NCBI GenBank assembly: GCA_004352715.1
Contig: SCFE01000066.1
Span: 996,166 to 1,060,165, forward strand
From: Hofstenia miamia
Taxonomy: Eukaryota; Xenacoelomorpha; Acoela
Direction: 5' to 3'
DNA: 64,000 bases
In this document: piece by piece, positions 25,256 through 34,725 of the stretch
Layout of the letters: each line of letters opens with the position of its first letter
Numbering within the stretch: position 1 is the first letter of the stretch
Position numbers and translations under genes: made by a program
Notes under the pieces: model-generated
The model's database searches: none
Seen by the model: the letters and a program-made list of their open reading frames with translations, nothing else
Told to the model about the DNA's origin: nothing

Positions 25256-25357
25256 CATTTCATAAACTATCTCCAATGGGGTTAATTGATATTTCACTTA
25301 CATTTACGTGTGTATAAAAAGTTCAAACAAATTAACAGCATATATTTCTGCCATTCT

Positions 25358-25609
25358 TCATACTGGATACATGACACAGCAAGGGAATGAGTTTTTCTTA
25401 CTTAGAGGGGGATCGAAAATGCAATTGCACACCTGGTGCCGTTTTTTGGGGGTGTCTGCAAATGTACAGATTCCAAATGATGGTTCTCTCCGACATGCTG
25501 CATAGTCAAGGTTTTCTTTGATTTCTCTTTTCCCATATTTGCTTTCTGAAAGGACATAAGTTATGCACCGATTCATCATTTTTTCGCTTGTGTACTTTTC
25601 TTTTAAGCA
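25358..25609 (-). CDS. Terminal exon of cysteine-rich peptide gene, copy 1
   Basis: The minus strand reads TTTAG|TGC, a splice acceptor followed in phase 0 by 83 codons and TGA. The product has eight cysteines spaced C-x13-C-x23-C-x8-C-x12-C-x-C-x13-CC and contains KKRHQVCNCIFDPP. The frame lacks an initiator with a signal peptide, so an upstream exon must supply it; I did not find that exon. The spacing, the acceptor, the stop and part of the 3' UTR are shared with the copies at 26998 and 27888. Eight cysteines in about 80 residues suggest a small disulfide-rich, probably secreted protein. I do not recognise the family. It could be a defence, salivary, venom or structural peptide, and nothing here decides which. 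Confidence 0.7.
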   Translation of the reverse strand, partial: CLKEKYTSEKMMNRCITYVLSESKYGKREIKENLDYAACRREPSFGICTFADTPKKRHQVCNCIFDPPLSKKNSFPCCVMYPV

Positions 25610-26572
25610 CTAAATAGCACATATTACTGAATTATGCCAGATAAGCTACACATGTTTACCAGTAAGAGATTGGTTTCGCCTCACAATCCTCAATAATTGA
25701 GTGGGCTGTCCGTAAATATATTTTAATCGCCAGTGTCGAATTAATAACATAAAACACAGAAAAATTATTATTTTTTCAATAAGAATATATAAATAATGTA
25801 AAGAAACAAAAAGAATTTATTGTAGTCTTACACATGTCAGCAATGCAATGCAAAGCTTATTTACAAAGCCAATTGTGAATATATCACTGCCGTCTCTAAA
25901 ACAGCAGCGTCGTCTTTAACCCAATACAATCTAATCTTTAATAATTAGAGTATATTTCGCAAAATTGCAATATATGATATCAGAAATGTTTATCTAGTTT
26001 TCGAAATAACTTTTATAGTAACATCGCATCGAAATTTAAGAAATGAATTTGGAAGCAACACAGTTTATGCTTTCCACCAAATTAACATGCTTTCTCTCGA
26101 ATCAATAGAGTTTGTGAAAAACACATTTGCTCAAATAGTTAGCATTTATCCACTTCTGGTAAAGCAATGACCAATGTACTTAAGTTGTTGGAATTTCGAA
26201 ATAAATTGCAAGCAAGACAAAATTCGCAGCCTCACATACTAAAAAAGATTTTAAAGAACTAAAAAATCCTTGTCTTGTAAAAATTCTTTAAATCATATAC
26301 ATAATCAATTGATTCTATTCATATAATTTGTTTTTGCTATGCCACAACAGACGTTAAGTGTTTGGTATTATATGGTATTAATAATGGAAAATTAGGGAGA
26401 GCTTTGCAATGCGTATTTTTCATCTTCATATTTCACTAGGGTGTGGTGTTGAACTTTTAACATGGTATATATTACATGCTCTAAATAAACTTTCTCTACC
26501 AATCAGAATTACTCATCATTTATTAAGCAATAATTGTTTTATGGCATCATTAAATATGTGTAAATACCAACA
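25610..26572. other. Upstream region or intron of copy 1, nothing recognised
   Basis: No first exon for copy 1 could be identified. AT-rich sequence without other features. Confidence 0.4.
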
Positions 26573-26840
26573 ATATATATATATATATATTGGCTTTGAA
26601 ATAAAAAATTTTTAAATATCTACAAGGCTCTGACTTCACAAAATGTTTTTTAAGAAAAACCTGGAACTTTTCATAAGAAATTAGACCCTATTCCAAATGT
26701 GAAGTGTATAAACATTTTTGGAGAAGATGAAATATTCTGGCTTTCCATAAAAAAACGCGCTCAATACTATCGAAGATCGGAAAGTGCGGATGGGGGATAC
26801 AAATCCCATAGTATCTAGAGCCCGTATGTGTATATGTATA
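26573..26840. repeat. (TA)n-anchored dispersed repeat, copy A
   Basis: A (TA)n run (26573-26590) is followed by about 250 bases that match 53048-53310 in the same orientation: shared words include AAATATCTACAAGGC, CATAAGAAATTAG, TCCAAATG, GCGCT-ATACTAT, ATCGGAAA-TGCG and GGATACAAATC. Divergence is considerable. Probably an old non-autonomous transposon or SINE-like family. Confidence 0.6.
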
Positions 26841-26894
26841 TACATGTAAGTAGGATTTTAGAAGCTAGGAAAATTTATTAAAAATTAATCAATA

Positions 26895-26900
26895 TTTATT
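26895..26900 (-). terminator. Poly(A) signal AATAAA of cysteine-rich exon copy 2
   Basis: AATAAA on the minus strand about 98 bases after the stop, within a 3' UTR that resembles copy 3 (shared GTTTGAG/TTCGAGATGCTTTT and GAC-AAATAAAT words). Confidence 0.55.
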
Positions 26901-26997
26901 TCGTCTATCTTACAAAAAGCAACTCAAACAGAGTTAATTGATATTCATTTTACAATTACTTGCGTAGAAACTTCAAATATTATATATCTGTCAATCC

Positions 26998-27249
26998 TCA
27001 AAATGGAAACATAACACAGCAAGGAACTTCGTTTTTTTCGTCTAAAGGCGGATCAAAATAGCAATTGCACACCTGGTGCCGTTTTTTGGGGGTATCTGCA
27101 TATATACACCTTATGTAAGTTGGGTCTTGCCGACATCTTGCATATTCAATTGTTCCTTTGATTTCTTTATGACCATAATTTTTGCCCAAAAGCACATATT
27201 TTATGCAAACTTTCATCTTTTCAGGAGTTTCATATTTTTCCTTTATGCA
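26998..27249 (-). CDS. Terminal exon of cysteine-rich peptide gene, copy 2
   Basis: Same architecture as copy 1: TTTAG|TGC acceptor, phase 0, 83 codons then TGA, eight cysteines with identical spacing throughout (C-x13-C-x23-C-x8-C-x12-C-x-C-x13-CC). Conserved landmarks are KEKY after the first cysteine, YGHKEIK, a Y-A-R-C segment, DTPKKRHQVCNCYFDPP and the closing CCVMFPF. Many other positions differ from copy 1 although cysteines and length are kept, which indicates selection on the protein. It lies about 1.4 kb upstream of copy 1 on the same strand. Confidence 0.72.
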   Translation of the reverse strand, partial: CIKEKYETPEKMKVCIKYVLLGKNYGHKEIKGTIEYARCRQDPTYIRCIYADTPKKRHQVCNCYFDPPLDEKNEVPCCVMFPF

Positions 27250-27778
27250 CTAAATATTGCATTGATAAATTAAAAATCAATATATGTTTAGTAGTATCAT
27301 TTCAACCATTTTTGCTTTATAAAGGGAAAACTAAAAATAACGGTCACTAATTCCAAAGCAAATTTAATTTCATTGTTATTGGACCTAGATTTCCAACCAT
27401 CTCATCATGATAAAATAATTATAAATAGAATAAACTTCAATACATCCACTTTCAATATGTTTTCTTTAAGAACAACAAACTATAGGATTTGCAAGTAATT
27501 TTGACTAAGTGAAGCACTAGAAACAAATATTGATGGTGATGATGAGGAGGATGATATATATATATATATGTTTATATCTTCAAAACTCAATAAATTTTAG
27601 TCAAATACTGTATTATTTGAAAATATCTCATGTTTGGTAATTTTTTTTTATTTTTTTATCTTTTGATATTAATTAATCCCATCCCCACCAATCTGAGTGG
27701 CATAACATCAAATAATTGACTATCAGATTAGATAGAAGTATGATGTTTAATTCTAATTATTTTAAGAAAAATTAAAGA
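27250..27778. other. Spacer between cysteine-rich copies 2 and 3
   Basis: AT-rich, with a short (TA)n at 27553-27569. No first exon recognised. Confidence 0.4.
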
Positions 27779-27784
27779 TTTATT
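27779..27784 (-). terminator. Poly(A) signal AATAAA of cysteine-rich exon copy 3
   Basis: AATAAA on the minus strand about 104 bases after the stop, aligned with the signal of copy 2. Confidence 0.55.
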
Positions 27785-27887
27785 TTGTCATTTTTTTTAC
27801 AAAAGCATCTCGAACAAGACTACTTGACATTCACTTACATTGAAGCATGGATAAACACATACATTATCAGTACATTTGTGTCAATCT

Positions 27888-28148
27888 TCATTTTGGGTAA
27901 ATGTTGCAGCAGACAACTGGATTAGTTTGAAATAGATATACAGGAGGAGGATCAAAAAAGCAATTGCACAACTGGTGCCTTTTTTTACTGGAAACCTCAA
28001 AGGTACATTTAAAGTATGTAGGATCTCTTCGACATCTGGCATATTGAATGTTCTCGTAGATGTCTCTATGACCATATTGATGTTTCGTTAGCAGCAATTT
28101 TATGCAACGCTCCATCATTTCTCTACTTTTGTAATTTTTTTCCATGCA
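27888..28148 (-). CDS. Terminal exon of cysteine-rich peptide gene, copy 3
   Basis: TTTAG|TGC acceptor, phase 0, 86 codons then TGA. The first six cysteines keep the spacing of copies 1 and 2; the loop before the final CC is three residues longer (x16). Conserved landmarks are YGHRDI, YARCRRDP and KKRHQLCNCFFDPP. An ATG lies directly after the first cysteine codon, but the other copies have no methionine there and no signal peptide follows it, so it is probably not the start. This is the most divergent and most upstream copy, about 0.65 kb from copy 2. Confidence 0.7.
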   Translation of the reverse strand, partial: CMEKNYKSREMMERCIKLLLTKHQYGHRDIYENIQYARCRRDPTYFKCTFEVSSKKRHQLCNCFFDPPPVYLFQTNPVVCCNIYPK

Positions 28149-28327
28149 CTAAATAATGCCTTAGTAATGAATGAAACATTCATATTGACGATCTGAAATA
28201 GCATTAGTAATTTTGATTTTAATATGATTGCTTTACCGATTCGCTCGAATTAAACCAATTATTACATTTTATGCCTAATTCTTTGAGAGAAACATAATAT
28301 GAATGTATGTGTGTGTAATTGTGTGTC

Positions 28328-28773
28328 ATTACAAGAAATATTTCTTGCTAAAAATATTTCTGTAGCGCGATGACGTACGAAAAATGATTTTGCGTGCTAT
28401 CTTAATACATGGCATAAACTTATTTTTGCAATTGCTCTAAATTGGCCTGCATTTTTATGCCGTCACGAAATTAGACCAATTTAGAGAAATCGCTAAAAAT
28501 ACTTTTTTCTATGAGTTTTTCAAAAAAATATATGGGCAAATAAAATGCGAATTGCCCCAAAATCTAGCAAAGATTTCCTTTAAAAAAGACAGCACTAAAA
28601 TGCGTATTGCTTCATGATGCAGAAATATTTCGTGACCGTATAAAAATGCAGGTCAATTTAGAGGAATTGCTAAAAATATTTCTTATGCCATGTTTTAAGA
28701 TAACACCCGAAATCAATTTTTATACGCCATCGCGTGACAAAAATATTTCGTAGCAAGAAATATTTCGTGTAAT
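28328..28773. repeat. Foldback MITE with long inverted repeats
   Basis: The left end reads ATTACAAGAAATATTTCTTG and the right end, reverse-complemented, ATTACACGAAATATTTCTTG. The inverted match continues through the CGCGATG-CGTA word for about 50 bases with few differences, and weaker inverted similarity (CCTGCATTTTTATAC-GTCACGAAAT) goes further in. The element is about 446 bp and would form a large hairpin. No coding capacity. The target duplication is not clear. Confidence 0.75.
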
Positions 28774-29041
28774 GTATATTTTGATACCCCGTTCCCCAAC
28801 TTCTACAGTTATTTGGCGTTCGCCTATAAATAAAAACAATTTATATGTCATTTCTCACGTTACATTTTTTCATTAATTTGTTATCGTTTAGACATACATT
28901 GACATTAATCTTCACTTTAATCACGTAAAATAATTTCTGCGTCTAATTAATAATGCATGTTGATGTTGAATACACAATTTCGAAATTAAGCTTGACTATT
29001 ATAATCAAGTGTGAATATGGGTACTTACACTTATACCTGAC

Positions 29042-29185
29042 TTAGTCCACACCCAACCAATACACCTTTGTATATTTTAATTTGTACTCACCGTACATAT
29101 GCATTGCTGTTTTTGCTATATCCGCATCCGCCGTAGATTCCCAATAATTTGTTGATCGAAAAGGATACTTAGAATTAAAAGCCAT
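29042..29185 (-). CDS. Candidate small coding exon, unknown product
   Basis: On the minus strand an ATG at 29185 opens a frame beginning MAFNSKYPFRSTNYWESTAD, less AT-rich than its surroundings. After 94 bases it meets ACG|GTGAGT, a strong splice donor (exon 29092-29185). Without splicing the frame continues to a TAA at 29042, 47 codons in all. I do not recognise the protein. It has no signal peptide or membrane segment, so it is not an obvious first exon for the cysteine-rich peptides downstream, and its phase (1) does not fit their phase-0 acceptors. It is repeated at 30477-30620 through the duplication. Confidence 0.35.
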   Translation of the reverse strand: MAFNSKYPFRSTNYWESTADADIAKTAMHMYGEYKLKYTKVYWLGVD

Positions 29186-29460
29186 CTTCTAATAAGTTTA
29201 AAAATGTAGAATAGAAAAGATTTCAAATTGTTTCATTTCGCCATGAAGACAAGAACTTGTGTATCTTAGGGTTAGTTTTTTTACCGCAAAATACCCACAT
29301 GTTTTGATTGAGCTACACAGCCGCCATTCATGCAGCCTATTCGACCTGGAGAGGGAAAGATTTGCTCCTCATTAGACTGCTGATTATTACTCAAAAAGTT
29401 GTACACTTTTTAAATTTATTATATTATTTAATTGGCAAGAAGTTTAAGAATTCACTCTGT

Positions 29461-29496
29461 GGGTCCAATGGACCCCAATTGTCATCTGAGGGTTAA
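29461..29496. repeat. piggyBac-like terminus at TTAA
   Basis: The 15-base palindrome GGGTCCAATGGACCC at 29461 is followed by CATCTGAGGG and TTAA at 29493. On the other strand this reads TTAACCCTCAGATGAC and then GGGGTCCATTGGACCC, the usual layout of a piggyBac end. No opposite end was found. Repeated at 30896-30931 in the duplicate. Confidence 0.45.
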
Positions 29497-30023
29497 TTAA
29501 AGTAAAGTAAGGTTTTAAGTAGATAATTAACTTTCCGGCAATGTACGAGGGTCTTAAGTAAAGTAACGTAAAATCCAATTATAGAATTCTCTGGTTAACT
29601 TCATTTTACTGTACGGCAGTGTAAGACTATGGTTACGTTGGAATTCTTTGATATGCATTAACTGTGAGAGTAATTCAATAGTGAAAGTTCCTCGTTGCTC
29701 ACCTGATGGATTCTATTGTGAGAGGTCATCATGTTGCGTTCCAGAAAATACAAATGTAAACAGCATAATTGAAGGACAGGCGTACATAAAAACTTAATGG
29801 CATAACTATTTAATCAATATGATTTTAATTTCTTCTTCACAATGTAAATTCAGATCTGGCCACTGAAGGATTCCGTCCCTTTGATCATAAAAATTCAATG
29901 TAATCAGTTGAAATGGAAAACAGCAAAGTTTAAATCAAACGACGATTGACCAAAATCAAATTAGAATTTCTTTCATTTTCAGAAATTAAGTATTTTAGGT
30001 TTTAAGTGATTCTTAAATGTGTT

Positions 30024-30024
30024 N
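30024..30024. other. Single-N join between duplicate blocks
   Basis: The N separates two copies of the same 1,434 bases. Confidence 0.95.
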
Positions 30025-31458
30025 CAGCACTAAAATGCGTATTGCTTCATGATGCAGAAATATTTCGTGACCGTATAAAAATGCAGGTCAATTTAGAGGA
30101 ATTGCTAAAAATATTTCTTATGCCATGTTTTAAGATAACACCCGAAATCAATTTTTATACGCCATCGCGTGACAAAAATATTTCGTAGCAAGAAATATTT
30201 CGTGTAATGTATATTTTGATACCCCGTTCCCCAACTTCTACAGTTATTTGGCGTTCGCCTATAAATAAAAACAATTTATATGTCATTTCTCACGTTACAT
30301 TTTTTCATTAATTTGTTATCGTTTAGACATACATTGACATTAATCTTCACTTTAATCACGTAAAATAATTTCTGCGTCTAATTAATAATGCATGTTGATG
30401 TTGAATACACAATTTCGAAATTAAGCTTGACTATTATAATCAAGTGTGAATATGGGTACTTACACTTATACCTGACTTAGTCCACACCCAACCAATACAC
30501 CTTTGTATATTTTAATTTGTACTCACCGTACATATGCATTGCTGTTTTTGCTATATCCGCATCCGCCGTAGATTCCCAATAATTTGTTGATCGAAAAGGA
30601 TACTTAGAATTAAAAGCCATCTTCTAATAAGTTTAAAAATGTAGAATAGAAAAGATTTCAAATTGTTTCATTTCGCCATGAAGACAAGAACTTGTGTATC
30701 TTAGGGTTAGTTTTTTTACCGCAAAATACCCACATGTTTTGATTGAGCTACACAGCCGCCATTCATGCAGCCTATTCGACCTGGAGAGGGAAAGATTTGC
30801 TCCTCATTAGACTGCTGATTATTACTCAAAAAGTTGTACACTTTTTAAATTTATTATATTATTTAATTGGCAAGAAGTTTAAGAATTCACTCTGTGGGTC
30901 CAATGGACCCCAATTGTCATCTGAGGGTTAATTAAAGTAAAGTAAGGTTTTAAGTAGATAATTAACTTTCCGGCAATGTACGAGGGTCTTAAGTAAAGTA
31001 ACGTAAAATCCAATTATAGAATTCTCTGGTTAACTTCATTTTACTGTACGGCAGTGTAAGACTATGGTTACGTTGGAATTCTTTGATATGCATTAACTGT
31101 GAGAGTAATTCAATAGTGAAAGTTCCTCGTTGCTCACCTGATGGATTCTATTGTGAGAGGTCATCATGTTGCGTTCCAGAAAATACAAATGTAAACAGCA
31201 TAATTGAAGGACAGGCGTACATAAAAACTTAATGGCATAACTATTTAATCAATATGATTTTAATTTCTTCTTCACAATGTAAATTCAGATCTGGCCACTG
31301 AAGGATTCCGTCCCTTTGATCATAAAAATTCAATGTAATCAGTTGAAATGGAAAACAGCAAAGTTTAAATCAAACGACGATTGACCAAAATCAAATTAGA
31401 ATTTCTTTCATTTTCAGAAATTAAGTATTTTAGGTTTTAAGTGATTCTTAAATGTGTT
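30025..31458. repeat. Duplicated block, second copy
   Basis: Copy of 28590-30023. It carries the right half of the foldback MITE (30025-30208), the candidate exon and the piggyBac-like end. Sequence from 31459 on is single-copy. Confidence 0.9.
30477..30620 (-). CDS. Duplicate of the candidate small coding exon
   Basis: Identical to 29042-29185, with the donor at the matching place. Probably the same locus represented twice. Confidence 0.33.
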   Translation of the reverse strand: MAFNSKYPFRSTNYWESTADADIAKTAMHMYGEYKLKYTKVYWLGVD

Positions 31459-31840
31459 TGAACTTTGGTAAATTTTTTAATGATTTACCATTAGAGAAGA
31501 AAAAGCAAAGACATCCAGTAATGAAAAACCTTCACAGTTTGCTAAATTGCAATCAAATTTCTTTTTCTATAATCTATATAATTTTGGTACAGGTCCATTT
31601 ATAAAACAACTAAGGAGAAATACTTAGTGAGGTGCTATGGCAACATAATATTCAAAATACATATGTTCTACCAAAAGTATTTTTATAAACTTGCTGATCA
31701 TAACTGCGTGTTGCTATCCAAAAAGACTTAAACCTCATTAGAAATTATTTAAAATTACTTAACATTCGATGAAGCCATTAAAAATATTTTACGCTAACGT
31801 GTAGCCTTATGTAAATAGTGTCATTTTGAAATGTTCGAAA
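31459..31840. other. Intergenic, nothing recognised
   Basis: No supported feature. Confidence 0.4.
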
Positions 31841-32221
31841 ATGGACATAGGCCGAACAGAGAAAGTCAGGGCAGGACAGAGCACGGCAGGCGTGTATGCA
31901 TTTAAACTGTGATATTGGAAAAAATGTTAGGAAATTTCAAAATGACTTACTATTATGTAACAGTGCACATAAATTAATACCAAGTGCAGTGAATTCAAAA
32001 CAATTTATAGACAATTTGTGGGAAATAAAGTTTACATTTTAAGTATTGATTTGGTTAAAAATTATTTGCATACCTAAATTTGATCTAGCAAAACAAAAAA
32101 TTGATGAATTTGCTTGGTAAAAATACTAAAATTTGGCTAAAATGGAAAAATGGGCGTTTACTTAAATGGGCAAGGCCGGGGTGGGATTGGGCCTGCGCTT
32201 AAGTTTTCTGCTTATGTCCAT
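31841..32221. repeat. MITE candidate with ATGGACATARGC ends
   Basis: The left end is ATGGACATAGGC and the right end in reverse complement is ATGGACATAAGC. Both ends are followed by GC-richer sequence (CAGGGCAGGACAGAGCACGG left, GGCCGGGGTGGGATTGGGCC right) unlike the AT-rich middle. About 381 bp. Flanking target duplication not clear. Confidence 0.45.
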
Positions 32222-32786
32222 ATCTGAGTATTTCATAGTGTTTAATTTCAAGTTATTTCCTTTGCCGTATATTTACCTTGAAATATCAAACATGATAACT
32301 AACTTTAATCGACATTAGGCAATTCAGTGTAATTCATAAAGTAAAATATACACAATACTGTGAATTTGGTCCAAACTGCAAAACAATTGTATTTTTTCGC
32401 TGCTGTGATTTTTTCTAAAGTATCTTTTGTGTGAATATAAATTTGTATGCGGATTGTTTTAAATTTTAATGTTTTTGGCTTAACTGTGTTACCAAAATCT
32501 ATAAATGATGCCTGATGCCAGATATCAAGTACATATTTTCGCAAAAACTCCTATTTATTACTAAACAGCGAGGCTTGGCAAGACTATAGCTTTCATATTG
32601 CTGAATACTAAGAAAACAACATAATTTGAGATTTTGGTACTCTGACGTCATAATGGACTCTTACTTCAGCCAATCGCCTGCAGTGCAAAAAACATTTGAA
32701 AAATGTATTGCAATTCTACAACTGCAATAATATTTGTCAGGGTGGTGGCCAATAATAAACTAAACACCTTTAAAAAGTAATGATCC
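32222..32786. other. Intergenic, nothing recognised
   Basis: No supported gene; a 79-codon minus frame at 32305-32544 has no known motif. Confidence 0.4.
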
Positions 32787-34217
32787 GATGTCATCCTGAC
32801 CTTATGTTCTAAAGCGAATTTCTCTATGAAGGTAGTAATTTCTATTTGTTTAGTTTGATTGAATTATAAAAACTTTGTGTGACAAATAGACTTCTGTTTA
32901 TTAGTAATTTTTATATTAATCAAAATGTACTATTTTATAGAATATATTAATTTTAGGTTGAGGTAGTTAGCTAACGAGATTGGAATGGCTAATTCGACAA
33001 CTTTCAGGTCTCGATGTTTTTGGATTAGTGCTGATCAACCGGCATAACTAGAAAATATTTAAGGTATGATTTTTAGGCATTGTCTTAGTAACAATATCTT
33101 AGGCATAGTAAAAAATATCAGGGTTAGGTCTTCTTTCAAATTAGAGAGATACGCAATAGAGATGGGGCTAAGACAATTATCATTGTAAAATGTAATAAGT
33201 CTAGTTGTTAATTTTGAATTAAAAATACTCCTAAATGCAAAAAACTTATTTTTTCTGTAAAAGTGAATCTTAGAATAAGCATTTTTTGGAATATTTCAAC
33301 AGAAAACTTATTAAAATAAATCATTGTTGTGCATTATAACGTAAAGCTAAGATAAGTTCTTAGTACACTTTATGTACCTCACCATGCTTGACTTTGAGGC
33401 CACAGTCAGTGGAAATACATGACACCTTCTCTTATTTGACTAATATCTATGAACAGTGCTGCGCATCAATAAAATAAATATGAGAATTAGTGCTGAACTA
33501 AGAAAATTAGGACAGAAAATGTAGGAAAAACATATCTCAGCACGCTAAAGAGAGATAAGTAATGACTTAAGGCCAAGGTCAAAGGAAGATGATGCAAGAA
33601 TCAGCAATAGAGCTAAAAAGATGGAAAAGGAAGATTTGCGAAAAAACACACAAGTAAGCTCTCATTTAACCAAGGGATCGATATAGATATGACAGCAAAT
33701 CTGAATCATTGAAAACATTGATCGATATAACAGTACAAAATGACAAAATTGTAGACACCTAGAAAAAGTAGGCCATTGACAAATAATGGACACTAGAAAC
33801 CAACAAAATTCGGTATGATTAAACTAGTCGTTAGAGAAATTGAAGATGTAAGCAAGAGGTACAAAAGCTCTTGAAGGAGAATAATTTGGGCAGCAATTCT
33901 AAGTACATTTATTTTGATTGGAAATGCTTTTGCCAAAATAGTAAGTTAACAAAGCAGAAAGCCTGCTGTTAAGATAGAAGAAAAGATCGCTTCAAAAATA
34001 ATAATGATATTATTACTACTGTATTTTAATAAGAGAAAAATATTTTTAGTGACATTTAAAATACTACGCAAAAACTTAATAAATATAAATTCAGTATTAG
34101 TTGATTTCTGCGAAAATTGAAAAATGTGTAATTATAGAAAGTGGGCGAAAGCTCTATAAAATTAGAATATAGCAGCATGAAGTAGTTGGTAGGAAACTAA
34201 TGCACACTGAAGTATAT
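32787..34217. repeat. Counterpart of the inverted contig 4937-6413
   Basis: Reverse complement of 4937-6413 with scattered substitutions and one deletion of about 43 bases near 33455. Here the sequence is continuous with its flanks, so this is probably the correct location. The segment 33480-33960 is purine-rich and may be a worn coding remnant on the plus strand, but many stops prevent assignment. Confidence 0.85.
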
Positions 34218-34527
34218 CTGCAGTGCTGTTTTAGTAAGTCTACGGGAGAAATCATTATTGCATGTTACACTAACGATATCAGTTTTCAAAAAAAAATTGT
34301 GCAGTATAAAATTAGAAAAACTGAAAGTGTTGATAATGTTATTTCAACAAAATGCTTTCTGTGACACCGCTCTTTGAGTTAAGCGCTTGAGTGTGTATTT
34401 AGTTTCAATCACTTTTAATACAAACTAACAATTGATTTGCAAATGTGAGATTTCTAGATCAAAATGTGTAGCAGGTACATAGTGTGCTGAAATTGTGAAA
34501 CTTTGATAACATCAATGATTTTAAAGC
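34218..34527. other. Intergenic, nothing recognised
   Basis: No supported feature. Confidence 0.4.
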
Positions 34528-34725
34528 CAGGGGCGTACGCAGGGTTTTCTGACGGAAATTTTCAAAATATAATGAAAAAAACCCCCAAAAAAATACATTT
34601 CATGACCTTAGATTTTTAATCTTTGATTTTTTTACCAAAAATTTTTTGATCTATCCAGTCAAAATCACTTTTAAAAACCTGACGGGGGGACATTCTTCCA
34701 TGTCGCCCCCCTGTGTACGCCACTG
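34528..34725. repeat. hAT-type MITE, 198 bp
   Basis: The left end CAGGGGCGTACGCAGG and the right end in reverse complement CAGTGGCGTACACAGG agree at 14 of 16 bases. The flanks TTTAAAGC (34520-34527) and TTAATAGC (34726-34733) agree at 6 of 8 and may be a worn 8-bp target duplication, as hAT elements make. A GC-rich patch precedes the right end. Confidence 0.65.

Larger units (their letters stand above)
28590..30023. repeat. Duplicated block, first copy (1,434 bp)
   Basis: Repeated without any difference that I can see at 30025-31458, at a constant offset of 1,435 bases. The two copies are separated by one N at 30024, and the block begins inside the foldback MITE, near its centre. This looks like an assembly duplication caused by a contig overlap or haplotype end. 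Confidence 0.9.

Noticed and set aside
28888-29500. Frames of 62 codons at 29308 and 30743 as duplicated genes
   Set aside because: They are the same bases repeated by the assembly, have no known motif and run across a piggyBac-like end.
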